From NCBI GenBank assembly GCA_023422775.1, contig JAFAGM010000119.1, positions 1 to 27,839 on the forward strand: a stretch of 27,839 bases of DNA, given 5' to 3'. Below are positions 8,399 to 15,890 of this stretch, in pieces. The notes under the pieces are model-generated. The model did not search any database and was not told where the DNA came from. It saw only the letters and a list, made by a program, of their open reading frames with translations. The translations under genes were made by a program, and so were the position numbers. Every line of letters starts with the position of its first letter. Positions within the stretch are counted from its first letter, which is position 1. This DNA comes from Pseudomonadota bacterium. GTDB taxonomy: Bacteria > Pseudomonadota > Alphaproteobacteria > Rhizobiales > Xanthobacteraceae.

Positions 8399-8739
8399 GG
8401 GATAAGCTCCGGAAGGTCGTGATAGCCGTCCGACCGCGCGCGCAGGTCGAGAATGGCGGTAACCGCGCCAAGGTCGAGTTCGCCGTAAAGGTGCGGAAAC
8501 AGTTCGTCGTTGTGCGAAGGCTCCCAGCGCAGCGCGTCGCCGAGCGCGTCGGCGTCGACGGCGACCAGGAACAGCCCGGTCTGCCCGAAATAGTGCTTTC
8601 GCGCCGTCTCCCCGACCTGGGCCGCCGTCGAAAAATGGATGTACCCGTCGCGCAGGTCGTCCGCGCTGCCCTTGTAAACGCCCTGCCGTTCGGCCTCGCG
8701 CCACGCCGAGGCGGGAGTGATTTTATAGATCGTGGGCAC
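8395..8739 (-). CDS. DUF952 family protein
   Basis: This 114-residue protein of the DUF952 family is recognised from the start PTIYKITPASAWREA, the core DGYIHFSTAAQV and the end FPHLYGELDLGAV. The fold resembles glutathione S-transferase-unrelated small alpha/beta proteins and the biochemical role is unknown. The GTG at 8739 is chosen because family members begin with (M/V)PTIYKI; the upstream frame to 8835 is low in conservation. Its TGA overlaps the pyrD GTG, giving translational coupling. This may only reflect compact packing, or a role near nucleotide metabolism, which is inference. Confidence 0.88.
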   Translation of the reverse strand: MPTIYKITPASAWREAERQGVYKGSADDLRDGYIHFSTAAQVGETARKHYFGQTGLFLVAVDADALGDALRWEPSHNDELFPHLYGELDLGAVTAILDLRARSDGYHDLPELIP

Positions 8740-8871
8740 GGCTTTTCGGGATTTCCTGCTTGTCGTTGAGTCTCTTGGCTTTTTCCCGGATCGGTAGGGA
8801 TCAGGCGGCAGACCGTAAAGGCGGCGCGGCTCCAACTCAAGCGCCGCCGCGCGGGAAGGTTGCGCGCCAGT

Positions 8872-8901
8872 TTGCGCTGATAGCGCGAATGAGGCAATAA
8901 T
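8872..8901 (+). promoter_or_regulatory. Candidate promoter with internal dyad before the S24 regulator gene
   Basis: A candidate -35 TTGCGC (8872-8877) and -10 AATAAT (8896-8901) are separated by 18 bases. A dyad GCGCT-GAT-AGCGC (8874-8886) overlaps the -35 and spacer, a common place for an autorepressor operator. It lies 27 bases before the ATG at 8928. This is inference from pattern alone. Confidence 0.3.
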
Positions 8902-8927
8902 TCCTAGACGGCTTCAGGAGTTTTTCG

Positions 8928-9581
8928 ATGGCCAGGCAGTCCAGGGCGCAACGCATTCTGACCCACGGCCAGGTCTGGATGGCGCTGGACCGGTTGGCCG
9001 AACGTGCCGGCATGTCGCCCTCGGGTCTCGCCAGGCGATCCGGCCTCGATCCGACCACCTTCAACAGATCCAAGCGCATCACCGCCGATGGTCGCGAACG
9101 GTGGCCTTCGACCGAGTCGATTTCAAAGGCGCTGGCCGCGACCAACTCCTCCATCGACACCTTCGTGCAGTTGATCGGCGACGGCGCGCGCGGCCTGCAA
9201 TCGGTTCCGCTGCTTGGCTTCGCGCAGGCCGGCGGCGGCGGCTTCTTCGACGATTCCGGCTTCCCGTCCGGCAAGGGCTGGGACGAGACGTCGCTGCCGT
9301 CGGCGAGCGACGAGCACGCCTATGCGCTGGAGATATCGGGCGATTCGATGAAGCCGGCCTATCGCGACGGCGACGTCATCGTGGTGTCGCCGGGCACGCC
9401 GATCCGGCGCGGCGATCGCGTGGTGGTGAAGACCACCGGCGGCGAGGTCATGGTCAAGGAACTGAAGCGCCGCACCACGAGGACGCTGGAACTGCAGTCG
9501 CTCAACCCCGTTCATCCCGACCGCACGCTCGACGCCGACAACGTCGCCTGGATCGCGCGGATCGTGTGGGCCAGCCAGTAG
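8928..9581 (+). CDS. LexA-like S24 family transcriptional regulator with helix-turn-helix
   Basis: This 217-residue protein has an N-terminal helix-turn-helix (about residues 15-60, LAERAGMSPSGLARRSGLD) and a C-terminal S24 autoprotease domain. The protease has nucleophile S140 in SGDSMKP, general base lysine K177 in VMVKELK, and an Ala-Gly pair (101-102, FAQAGGGG) where LexA and phage repressors cleave themselves. All parts needed for damage-triggered self-cleavage are therefore visible. The ATG at 8928 follows CAGGAGTTTTTCG, a good site. It is 13 bp from the uracil-DNA glycosylase gene, suggesting shared transcription. It is not the main LexA; the helix-turn-helix is of the phage CI/XRE type. 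Confidence 0.9.
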   Translation: MARQSRAQRILTHGQVWMALDRLAERAGMSPSGLARRSGLDPTTFNRSKRITADGRERWPSTESISKALAATNSSIDTFVQLIGDGARGLQSVPLLGFAQAGGGGFFDDSGFPSGKGWDETSLPSASDEHAYALEISGDSMKPAYRDGDVIVVSPGTPIRRGDRVVVKTTGGEVMVKELKRRTTRTLELQSLNPVHPDRTLDADNVAWIARIVWASQ

Positions 9582-9594
9582 GATTGTCGCCCGC

Positions 9595-10101
9595 GTGACG
9601 GATGTTCTGCATGACCTGCTGCAGGAGCAGCTTCAGATCGTGCTGTGCGGAACCGCCGCGGGGGCGACATCCGCCGCGCAACGGGCCTACTACGCCCATC
9701 GGCAAAACAAGTTCTGGAAGATCTTGCACGAGACGGGATTGACGCCCGAACTGCTGCAGCCGCATCAATATCGCAACCTGCTGCAGCATCGGATCGGCCT
9801 GACCGACCTGGTGAAGGCGGACGCAGGCATGGATCGCGCAACCCTTCCAAAATTGACGGCGGCGGATCGCCAGCGCCTGAACGATTCGATCGTGGCGTTT
9901 CGACCGGGATTCCTGGCGTTCACCAGCAAGACGGCCGGACAGAAATTCTTTGGCGACAAACGGGAGTACGGCGAGCAGATCGAGATGATCGGCGATACCA
10001 GGATCTGGATATTGCCATCCACGTCGGGCGCGGCGAATGGAAGCTGGCGTCCGGAAATCTGGCACCGGTTTGCGGATGAGGTGAGAGCGGTGATGGATTG
10101 A
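9595..10101 (+). CDS. Mismatch-specific uracil/thymine DNA glycosylase, Mug-like
   Basis: This 168-residue protein belongs to the UDG superfamily, Mug/TDG branch. It removes uracil or related bases from mismatches to start base excision repair. Motif 1 is LCGTAAGATS (about 17-26), where E. coli Mug has CGINPG with a catalytic asparagine; here that asparagine is alanine. Next comes YYAHRQNKFWKILHETGL, matching the Mug FAHPANRFWK segment, then IGLTDLVK and motif 2 LPSTSGAA (140-147). The variant motif is likely typical of an alphaproteobacterial subfamily rather than damage, but chemistry could differ. The GTG start at 9595 lies 13 bp after the S24 regulator stop, so both may form one damage-response operon. 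Confidence 0.85.
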   Translation: MTDVLHDLLQEQLQIVLCGTAAGATSAAQRAYYAHRQNKFWKILHETGLTPELLQPHQYRNLLQHRIGLTDLVKADAGMDRATLPKLTAADRQRLNDSIVAFRPGFLAFTSKTAGQKFFGDKREYGEQIEMIGDTRIWILPSTSGAANGSWRPEIWHRFADEVRAVMD

Positions 10102-10109
10102 CCGCCTTC

Positions 10110-10238
10110 CCTTCTCCCCTTGTGGGAGAAGGTGGATCGACGGCGCGCCGCGACGGCGAGACGGATGAGGGGTCTGTCTCCGCGGAGAGAACCCCTCATC
10201 CGGCGCTTCGCGCCACCTTCTCCCACAGGGGGAGAAGG
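10110..10238. repeat. Large intergenic palindrome, family D
   Basis: The left arm at 10110-10135 (CCTTCTCCCC...GAAGGTGG) is the near-exact inverse of the right arm at 10213-10238. An inner pair, GGATGAGGGGT and ACCCCTCATCC, also matches. The whole can fold into a long cruciform. It fills the gap between the convergent glycosylase and class II aldolase genes and could act as a shared transcription end. Confidence 0.85.
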
Positions 10239-10248
10239 AAAAAGAAAG

Positions 10249-11031
10249 CTACGTTGCGTAGTCCGGTTCTTTCCTGTCCAGCATCCGCTTCAGAGCATCG
10301 AAATGCCGCTGCGCCGGGCTCGGGCCATTGTACAGATGATCGTCGCGGTAATCGCGCTGGGTCTTTTCGACGACCGGCGCCGGAAGCTGCTTCAGCCTCT
10401 GCCCGGTCCACATCGCGTAGATCTGCACCTGCGCGGCGCGCTCGATGTAATAGAGCATGTCATAGGCATCGGCGACGCTGGCGCCGACCGTGGAGATGCC
10501 ATGGTTGGCCATGAACAGCACCTTCTTGTCGCCGATCACGCCGGCCAGCCGCGCGCCTTCCGCGGGATCGAGCGCCGGACCGGTGTATTCCTCGTCATAG
10601 GCAATGGCGTCCGATAGCCCGACCTCGGTCTGGCCGATCTCCTTGATGCGCGGATCTTCGAGCCGTGTCAGCGCGCTGGCATAGGGCATGTGGGTGTGAA
10701 ACACGGCCTTGGCCTGCGGCAGCGCCTTGTGGATCGGCGCGTGGATGCAATAGCAGGAACGCTCCACCTCTCCCTCGCCGCGCTTGACCTCGCCGTCCTC
10801 GATGCCGACTTCCATGAAGCAGGACGCCGTAACCTCGGACCAATGCGTGCCGAACGGGATCTGGTAGTAGCGGTCGGTTCTGCCCGGCACCACGAAGGTC
10901 AGATGGTTGAAGATGCCCTCTGAAAAGCCCTGGTTGAAGGCGAGCCGATGCGCGGCCGCGAGATCGACCCGCGCCTGCCATTCCTCGGTGCTGTAGTTAT
11001 CGAGCGACTTCGGCGAAACCCTGTCGTGCAT
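10249..11031 (-). CDS. Class II aldolase/adducin family protein
   Basis: This 260-residue protein has the class II aldolase fold shared with L-fuculose-phosphate aldolase. Zinc-binding histidines are visible in FHTHMPY (H112 and H114), with a later histidine in ANHGISTVG and an early FNHLTFVVPG. The end of the domain, AYDMLYYIERAAQVQIYA, is typical. Members cleave sugar phosphates or act on other hydroxy- or keto-acids; the substrate here is unknown. The ATG at 11031 follows AGGGAGAAAGCGC, a strong ribosome binding site. It is the only gene of its transcription unit in view, ending next to a large palindrome. Confidence 0.92.
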   Translation of the reverse strand: MHDRVSPKSLDNYSTEEWQARVDLAAAHRLAFNQGFSEGIFNHLTFVVPGRTDRYYQIPFGTHWSEVTASCFMEVGIEDGEVKRGEGEVERSCYCIHAPIHKALPQAKAVFHTHMPYASALTRLEDPRIKEIGQTEVGLSDAIAYDEEYTGPALDPAEGARLAGVIGDKKVLFMANHGISTVGASVADAYDMLYYIERAAQVQIYAMWTGQRLKQLPAPVVEKTQRDYRDDHLYNGPSPAQRHFDALKRMLDRKEPDYAT

Positions 11032-11171
11032 GCGCTTTCTCCCTGCTCGCTGATGCCTGTTTGACGGCTATTATGCGGGAAGTGTAGCGCAATTTGACCA
11101 CGGCCGCGGCTGAAATTGCAGCGGGCCTGCCATCCCGGATTGCCGGACCGGCGCGCAGCCAACCCCTCTGG

Positions 11172-11292
11172 CGTCGTCCCAGCCTTCAGCCGGGACCCAT
11201 AGCCACCGGCCTTCGTTGTGGCATTGGGCTGGAGCCACAGCGAGGCGAACAATGCCGGCCGGTTATGGGTCCCTGCGTTCGCAGGGACGACG
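11172..11292. repeat. Intergenic palindrome, family C
   Basis: CGTCGTCCC (11172-11180) pairs with GGGACGACG (11284-11292), and the inner GGGACCCATA pairs with TATGGGTCCC. It ends seven bases short of the lysyl-tRNA synthetase stop codon and lies upstream of the class II aldolase. The rest of the 267-bp gap (11032-11298) holds no gene I can support. Confidence 0.8.
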
Positions 11293-11298
11293 AGAGAG

Positions 11299-12939
11299 CT
11301 AAGCGCTTCTTGCCAGCGCACCGTCGATCATCGCGACCGCGTTCGCGACACCGTACACCGCGACGAAGGAGCCGAAGCGCGGGCCTTTTTCCTGGCCGAG
11401 CAGCACCTGATAGAGCATGTTGAACCAGTCGAGCGAAACGCCCGGCCTGCCGTCCTTGCCCTTTTTCACCTGGTCCAGGAACGGCTCGCGGCGGCCGATC
11501 TCGTAGACCACGTTCTGGATGTCTTCCGCGCTCGATCCCGCCGGCATGTTCGACAGCGCATCGCGCAGATCCTGCAGCGCGGCGCGCTCGCTGTCGGTCG
11601 GCTCGCGGAACTGCTTCGTCGGCGCCACGAAGTCGCGGTAGTAGTTGATGGCGTAGCCGACCATCGCATCCAGTTTGGGATGGGTCTCCGGCGTCACGCC
11701 CGGACGGTAGCGGCCGATGAAGCCCCACAGCGTCTCGGCATTCTCCGCGTTCGACGACGACACCAGCGTCAGCAGAAGCTGGAACGTGACGGGCATGTCC
11801 GACTTCGGCGGCTTGCCGGAATGGATATGCCAGACCGGATTCTGCAGTTGCTGCCGCGCTTCCTGCCGCGAAAACCCGTCGAGGAACTGCTGGTAGTCGT
11901 CGACGTTGCGCGGGATGACGTCGAAATACAGCCGCTTCGCCGCCTTGGGCTCGCGGTACATAAACAGCGACAGCGATTCCGGCTAGGCATAGCGCAGCCA
12001 TTCGTCGATGGTGAGCCCATTGCCCTTCGACTTCGAAATCTTCTGGCCCTTGTCGTCGAGGAACAGTTCGTAGTTGAAGCCTTCCGGCGGCGTGCCGCCG
12101 AGCGCGGCGCAGATCTTGCCGGACAGCTTGACCGAGTCGATCAGGTCCTTGCCGGCCATTTCATAGTCGACGCCGAGCGCGAACCAGCGCATCGCCCAGT
12201 CCGGCTTCCATTGCAGCTTGCAATGTCCGCCGGTCACGGGGACGGTGACACGCTCCTTCGTTTCGGGATCGTCGTAGGAGACCGTGCCGCCCTTCACGTC
12301 GTGCTCGACGATCGGCACGTACAGCACCATGCCGGTGCGCGGGCAGATCGGCAGGAACGGCGAGTAGCTTGCCGCGCGCTCCTCGCGAAGCGACGGCAGC
12401 ATGATGGCCATCACCTTCTCGAGCCGCTCCAGCATGCGCAACAGTGCGGTGTCGAATCTTCCCGAGGTGTAGTAGTCGGTCGAAGAGGCGAATTCGTAGT
12501 CGAAGCCGAAAGTGTCGAGGAACGCCCGCAGCCTCGCATTGTTGTGGGCACCGAAACTGTCATGGGTGCCGAACGGATCCGGCACGCGCGTCAGTGGCCG
12601 GCCGAGATGCTGCGCCAGCAGTTCCTTGTTCGGCACGTTGTCCGGCACCTTGCGCAGGCCGTCCATGTCGTCCGAAAACGCCAGCAGCCGCGTCTTGATC
12701 CTGTCCTCGGTCAGCACGCGAAAGGCATGGCGCACCATGGTGGTGCGGGCGACCTCGCCGAAGGTGCCGATATGCGGCAGGCCCGACGGGCCGTAGCCGG
12801 TCTCGAACAACACCTCGTCCTTCGGGCTTTTCTTCAGCCGCGCGACGATCGCTTTCGCCTGCTCGAACGGCCAGGCATTGGATTGTTCGGCGAGCGCACG
12901 CAGATCGCTCGGGCTGGAGGCAAGGTCGATGACGGACAT
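11299..12939 (-). pseudogene. lysK: Class I lysyl-tRNA synthetase with in-frame amber codon
   Basis: The frame encodes 546 codons of an archaeal-type (class I) lysyl-tRNA synthetase, about the usual family length, which charges tRNA-Lys. The N-terminal part has the HIGH-type motif GLPHIGT (H56, I57, G58) and the KMSKS-type motif KISKSKG (300-306). Codon 319 is TAG (11983-11985, minus strand), directly after EWLRYA and before PESLSLFMYRE. Homologues have serine here, so TCG to TAG is the simplest change. There is no frameshift and the remaining 227 codons look fully conserved, including FNMLYQVLLGQEKGPRFG. The ATG at 12939 starts MSVIDLAS. Truncation would remove the anticodon-binding domain. 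The gene is probably essential, so sequencing error, suppression or a second enzyme must be considered. Confidence 0.9.
11983..11985 (-). other. Internal TAG codon within lysyl-tRNA synthetase
   Basis: Plus-strand CTA reads TAG on the coding strand, between TAT GCC (Tyr-Ala) and CCG GAA TCG (Pro-Glu-Ser). The frame is open on both sides. The gene's own terminal stop (11299-11301) is also TAG. Confidence 0.95.
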
Positions 12940-12982
12940 TTTTAGAGGGCTCTCTTCGGGGCCGGGAAACGGCCGGTTATAG

Positions 12983-13069
12983 CCGTCATTGCGAGCGAAG
13001 CGAAGCAATCCATTTCGCGGCGTGTTGAGATATGGATTGCTTCGTCGCTTTCGCTCCTCGCAATGACGG
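12983..13069. repeat. Intergenic palindrome, family A, copy 2
   Basis: CCGTCATTGCGAG at 12983-12995 pairs with CTCGCAATGACGG at 13057-13069, with inner arms GAAGCAATCCAT and ATGGATTGCTTCG. It is the same element as at 258-344. It sits 44 bases upstream of the lysyl-tRNA synthetase start and ends just past the stop of the family 3 binding protein. Confidence 0.88.
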
Positions 13070-13075
13070 ACAGTT

Positions 13076-13993
13076 CTAGAACGGGCTGATGGAAAAATAC
13101 CGCAGCCACAGATCGGTGAAGCGGCCTTTTTCCCAGATCCGGAACAGCGCCCAGTTCAGCGACGTCCGCAGCAGGTCGTTGCCCTTGCGGACGGCGATGC
13201 CGATACCCTCGCCGAAATAGCGGCCCTCGACGAAGGGTCCGCCCGAGAAGGCGCAGCATTCGGCCGAATCCGTACCATTGACCCAGAACGCCAGCGCGAT
13301 CGCGTCGCCGAAGATGAAATCGACCTCGCCACGGCGCAGCGCCGCCCGCAGCGCGTCGTCATTGGGATAGGATTTGAGCTCGGCGTCCGTGAACATCGCC
13401 TTCAGATAGGCCTCGTGCGAGGTGCCGGCGATGACACCAACTTTCTTGCCTTCGAGAAATTCCGGGCGGACCTCCGGCATCACGGCGTCGCGGCGCGACA
13501 CGAAGCGCGCCGGCGCGCGGTAGTAGGGATCGGTGAAATCGAGCCGGGCGCGCAGCGCCGGCGTCACCGCCAGCGAGGCGATGATGGCGTCGCCGCGGTT
13601 GCTCGTGATCGCATCGACCAGCGTCTCGAACCGGCGCATCTGGATGGTGCAGGTGACCTTGATCTCGTCGCACAGTGCGCGCGCCAGATCGACGTTGAAG
13701 CCGGCGGGATTGCCGTCCGGGCCGGTGAAGTTGAACGGCGGGTAGTCCGTCTCCGTCAGGAACCGGATCACGGTGAGGCGGGACATGTCCGGCCGGTCAG
13801 GCCGCCGCCGCGGATCCCAGAAACCCGGCACCGCCTGCGGGGCGGCCTGGACCGCCGGGCGCGCCGGCGTTTGGGCGCGAGCCGTTTCCGGGGCGGCCAC
13901 CGCCAGTGCTGCCGCCATTGCGATCCCCGCCAGCAGGGCGCCGGCGGTTCGAGGCAGTCGCGCACGGGAAAGCGGAGCGGTCGGGTCTGGCAT
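13076..13993 (-). CDS. Amino-acid ABC transporter substrate-binding protein, family 3
   Basis: This 305-residue protein has an N-terminal signal peptide (about residues 15-41, AGALLAGIAMAAALAVAA then ARAQ). A proline-rich linker follows, then the bilobed family 3 solute-binding domain. The domain starts IRFLTETDYPPFNF and contains the ligand-site signatures PAGFNVDLARALCDE, RLDFTDPYYR and GVIAGTSHEAYL. Such proteins deliver polar amino acids to an ABC permease. No permease or ATPase gene is nearby. A cysteine pair (ECCAFSG) is unusual for the family and may form a disulphide. No clear ribosome binding site precedes the ATG at 13993, so the start is moderately certain. Confidence 0.9.
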   Translation of the reverse strand: MPDPTAPLSRARLPRTAGALLAGIAMAAALAVAAPETARAQTPARPAVQAAPQAVPGFWDPRRRPDRPDMSRLTVIRFLTETDYPPFNFTGPDGNPAGFNVDLARALCDEIKVTCTIQMRRFETLVDAITSNRGDAIIASLAVTPALRARLDFTDPYYRAPARFVSRRDAVMPEVRPEFLEGKKVGVIAGTSHEAYLKAMFTDAELKSYPNDDALRAALRRGEVDFIFGDAIALAFWVNGTDSAECCAFSGGPFVEGRYFGEGIGIAVRKGNDLLRTSLNWALFRIWEKGRFTDLWLRYFSISPF

Positions 13994-14092
13994 TGCGACA
14001 ATTTGTTGCGGAATTCGATGGCCTTATAGACCATCCTGCCCGCGAAGCGAGCGCCGATTTGGGCTATCCGGCGCCGGACAGGACAATGTGGC

Positions 14093-14683
14093 TCAGAGAT
14101 ACCGCTTCAGGTCCTTGGCGGCTTCCTCAGGCGTCCGTTTCAGGTTGAACGGCGAAACGAACTGGCCGTCCTTGTCCATCAGGTAAATCAGCGCGGTGTG
14201 GTCCATGGTGTAGTCGCCGTCCTTGAGCGGGACTTTCTTGGCATAGACGCGGTACGCAGAGAGCACTTTCGCAACCGCCTGGGGATCACCGGTCAGTCCC
14301 TTCAAATGCGGATCGAAGCTCGATAGATAATCCTTCATGGCAGCCGCCGTATCGCGCTCCGGATCGACCGACACGAAATAGGCGTTGACCCGGTCGGCAT
14401 CGCTGCCCATCGCCTTCAGCACCTCGGAAATCTCGAACAGCGAGGTCGGGCAGACGTCCGGGCAATGGGTGAAGCCGAAGAAGATCAGCGTCGGCTTGCC
14501 CTTCAGGCTCTTCTCGGTGACGGCCTGGCCGGCCTGGTCGGTCAGTTGAAACGGCCCGCCGATCGCGGCCGGCGCCGTAACGGTGCGCAAACCTCCGACC
14601 GCCCACAGCATGATCACGAGCCCGATCACCAGGCTGCCGGCAAAGGCAGCAATAATCACCAGCGGGCGGATGGTCCGGTCCAT
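14093..14683 (-). CDS. SCO family copper chaperone
   Basis: This 196-residue membrane-anchored thioredoxin-fold protein of the SCO1/SenC family helps insert copper into the CuA site of cytochrome oxidase. The N-terminal membrane anchor is residues 8-30 (LVIIAAFAGSLVIGLVIMLW). The copper site is C74 and C78 in THCPDVCPT plus H162 in YTMDHTALIY, all present. The ATG at 14683 follows AAGGAACTGCG, a good ribosome binding site. A small membrane protein gene ends 22 bp upstream, and the two likely form an operon. The proteins FGFTHCPDVCP and SVDPERDT match the family exactly. Confidence 0.95.
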   Translation of the reverse strand: MDRTIRPLVIIAAFAGSLVIGLVIMLWAVGGLRTVTAPAAIGGPFQLTDQAGQAVTEKSLKGKPTLIFFGFTHCPDVCPTSLFEISEVLKAMGSDADRVNAYFVSVDPERDTAAAMKDYLSSFDPHLKGLTGDPQAVAKVLSAYRVYAKKVPLKDGDYTMDHTALIYLMDKDGQFVSPFNLKRTPEEAAKDLKRYL

Positions 14684-14705
14684 CGCAGTTCCTTAATTTT
14701 GCCGA

Positions 14706-14900
14706 TCAGAAGCAGGCCGAGATGCCGGCGGCGATCATCTCGAAAAACACTGCGGAGCCGTAATGGAACCACAATGCAGCCGCGCCAAGCACGACCAGCG
14801 CGCCGAGGCCGGCGGCGCCCCACACGATCATGGCCGCCGCCCGGCCCTGAGGCCGGGTTACATCAATCATTCCCTGCTGGGTGGAGATCGGCTGAACCAT
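14706..14900 (-). CDS. Small single-pass membrane protein next to SCO gene
   Basis: This hypothetical protein has 64 residues from the ATG at 14900 (MVQPISTQQG). One hydrophobic segment (about residues 26-47, WGAAGLGALVVLGAAALWFH) is followed by FFEMIAAGISACF. I do not know its function. The C-terminal Cys and its position 22 bp before the SCO gene suggest a link to oxidase assembly, which is inference. The start is uncertain: the open frame reaches 15008, 14900 has no clear ribosome binding site, and 14870 (MIDVTRPQ) lies immediately after AGGGA. The upstream part (MKPPPPTCNPICPP) looks non-conserved. Confidence 0.6.
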   Translation of the reverse strand: MVQPISTQQGMIDVTRPQGRAAAMIVWGAAGLGALVVLGAAALWFHYGSAVFFEMIAAGISACF

Positions 14901-15005
14901 AGGGTTCAGATAGGGCCAGTTCCCGTTGCAAGCAAGCGGAATGGCCTCGCCTGACATCACGTCATGCGGAGGGCAAATCGGATTGCAAGTCGGTGGCGGT
15001 GGCTT

Positions 15006-15106
15006 CATCCTTCGATGACGCGGCTAAGGAGCCGCTCTCAGGATGAGGGCTAGGTACGGACCTCATGGTGAGGAGCGCGGCGATGCCGCGCGTCTCGAAC
15101 CATGAG
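15006..15106. repeat. Intergenic palindrome, family B, copy 1
   Basis: It begins CATCCTTCGATGACGCGGC, passes CTCAGGATGAGG and CCTCATGGTGAGGAGCGCGG, and ends CGTCTCGAACCATGAG. The outer and inner parts pair imperfectly. A second, closer-to-consensus copy is at 19879-19980. Confidence 0.85.
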
Positions 15107-15130
15107 TTAATGGAGGGGGGCTTTCAGAAG

Positions 15131-15601
15131 TTAACGGGATGCCGGCTTGTTGGTCGAGGCCTGGGCGTCGAGGTAGCAGGGCTTGTACATCGCCTGGAGC
15201 TGCTTGCCGCGCAGGAAGATCATGCGTGGCTTCAACCCGCCGCGCGCCGCGATCCACTTGCGCACCGGCGTCGGGTACATCGAATACAGCATCTGGGTCG
15301 CTTCGGGATTGGTGACCGCGCGGCCGTTGGCGCCGAAATCCCAGGCGGCGTGGAAACCGAGATTGGCGTGCGACGTCACGCAGATGCGGTCATGGGGAAC
15401 CGCGCCCAGCACGATCGTGCAGGCCGACGCGCACAGGCCGTCGATGATGACGGTTTCGCCCGAGGTTCGCAGGCCCTGATACTTGTCGACATAGGTACCG
15501 ATCCGGCCACCGCGATCGTCGGCAATCCGGACCACCGCGTGGCTCGCCCCTACCCCTGCCAGCAGCAAGACCGCCGCAAGCAACCCCGTCACCAGCTTCA
15601 T
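15131..15601 (-). CDS. Secreted protein with ClpP-fold-like core (COG3904-like)
   Basis: This 156-residue protein starts with a clear signal peptide (MKLVTGLLAAVLLLAGVGAS, cleaved after HA). The rest resembles COG3904-type periplasmic proteins of the ClpP/crotonase fold: a strand TVIIDGLCASACTIVLG carries the S59 position that is nucleophilic in ClpP, followed by ICVTSHANLGFHAAWDF with a histidine at about 84. Three cysteines (57, 61 and 74) suggest disulphides. Protease activity is not proven and the function is unknown. The start 15601 was chosen for the signal peptide; a longer frame to 15715 is unlikely. It is transcribed away from the flavoprotein gene. Confidence 0.75.
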   Translation of the reverse strand: MKLVTGLLAAVLLLAGVGASHAVVRIADDRGGRIGTYVDKYQGLRTSGETVIIDGLCASACTIVLGAVPHDRICVTSHANLGFHAAWDFGANGRAVTNPEATQMLYSMYPTPVRKWIAARGGLKPRMIFLRGKQLQAMYKPCYLDAQASTNKPASR

Positions 15602-15834
15602 TATCCCAGCCCCAGTCGAAAGATGTCGAAACCGAATCTGATTGTCTTCGTGATGCAAGACTGGCGTAGCGTCGTTCGAGATCGTGATTTTGTCTAGGCG
15701 GCGAACGCCAGTCAAACCAAATTCAAATCAAGTGTTGCCGGGCCGCTGCACCCTGCGCGCGAAGAGGTCCCGAACTGGAACACGCCGGCGTTGCCCGGGA
15801 CGGCGGCGCGGTCACATGCAAGGGTCATTTGCCG

Positions 15835-15864
15835 TTGACCGCGTTCGATGCGGCGGTCTTGAAT
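15835..15864 (+). promoter_or_regulatory. Candidate promoter for flavoprotein gene
   Basis: TTGACC (15835-15840) and TTGAAT (15859-15864) are separated by 18 bases, 27 bases before the ATG at 15891. The -10 is weak (4 of 6). The rest of the 289-bp gap 15602-15890 shows nothing I recognise. Confidence 0.3.
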
Positions 15865-15890
15865 CAAAAAAGGGCACGGGGGAGGAAACG

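Noticed and set aside
11961..11983. Frameshift in the lysyl-tRNA synthetase
   Set aside because: The two halves are in the same frame with codons between them in register; only the TAG separates them.
11983..11985. Pyrrolysine or other programmed recoding at the amber codon
   Set aside because: No structure or context supports recoding; the homologous residue is serine, and pyrrolysine systems are not expected in this group.
11218..12945. 575-residue open frame on the plus strand
   Set aside because: It is antisense to the lysyl-tRNA synthetase and made of Arg/Val/Asp-rich sequence typical of a GC-rich shadow frame.
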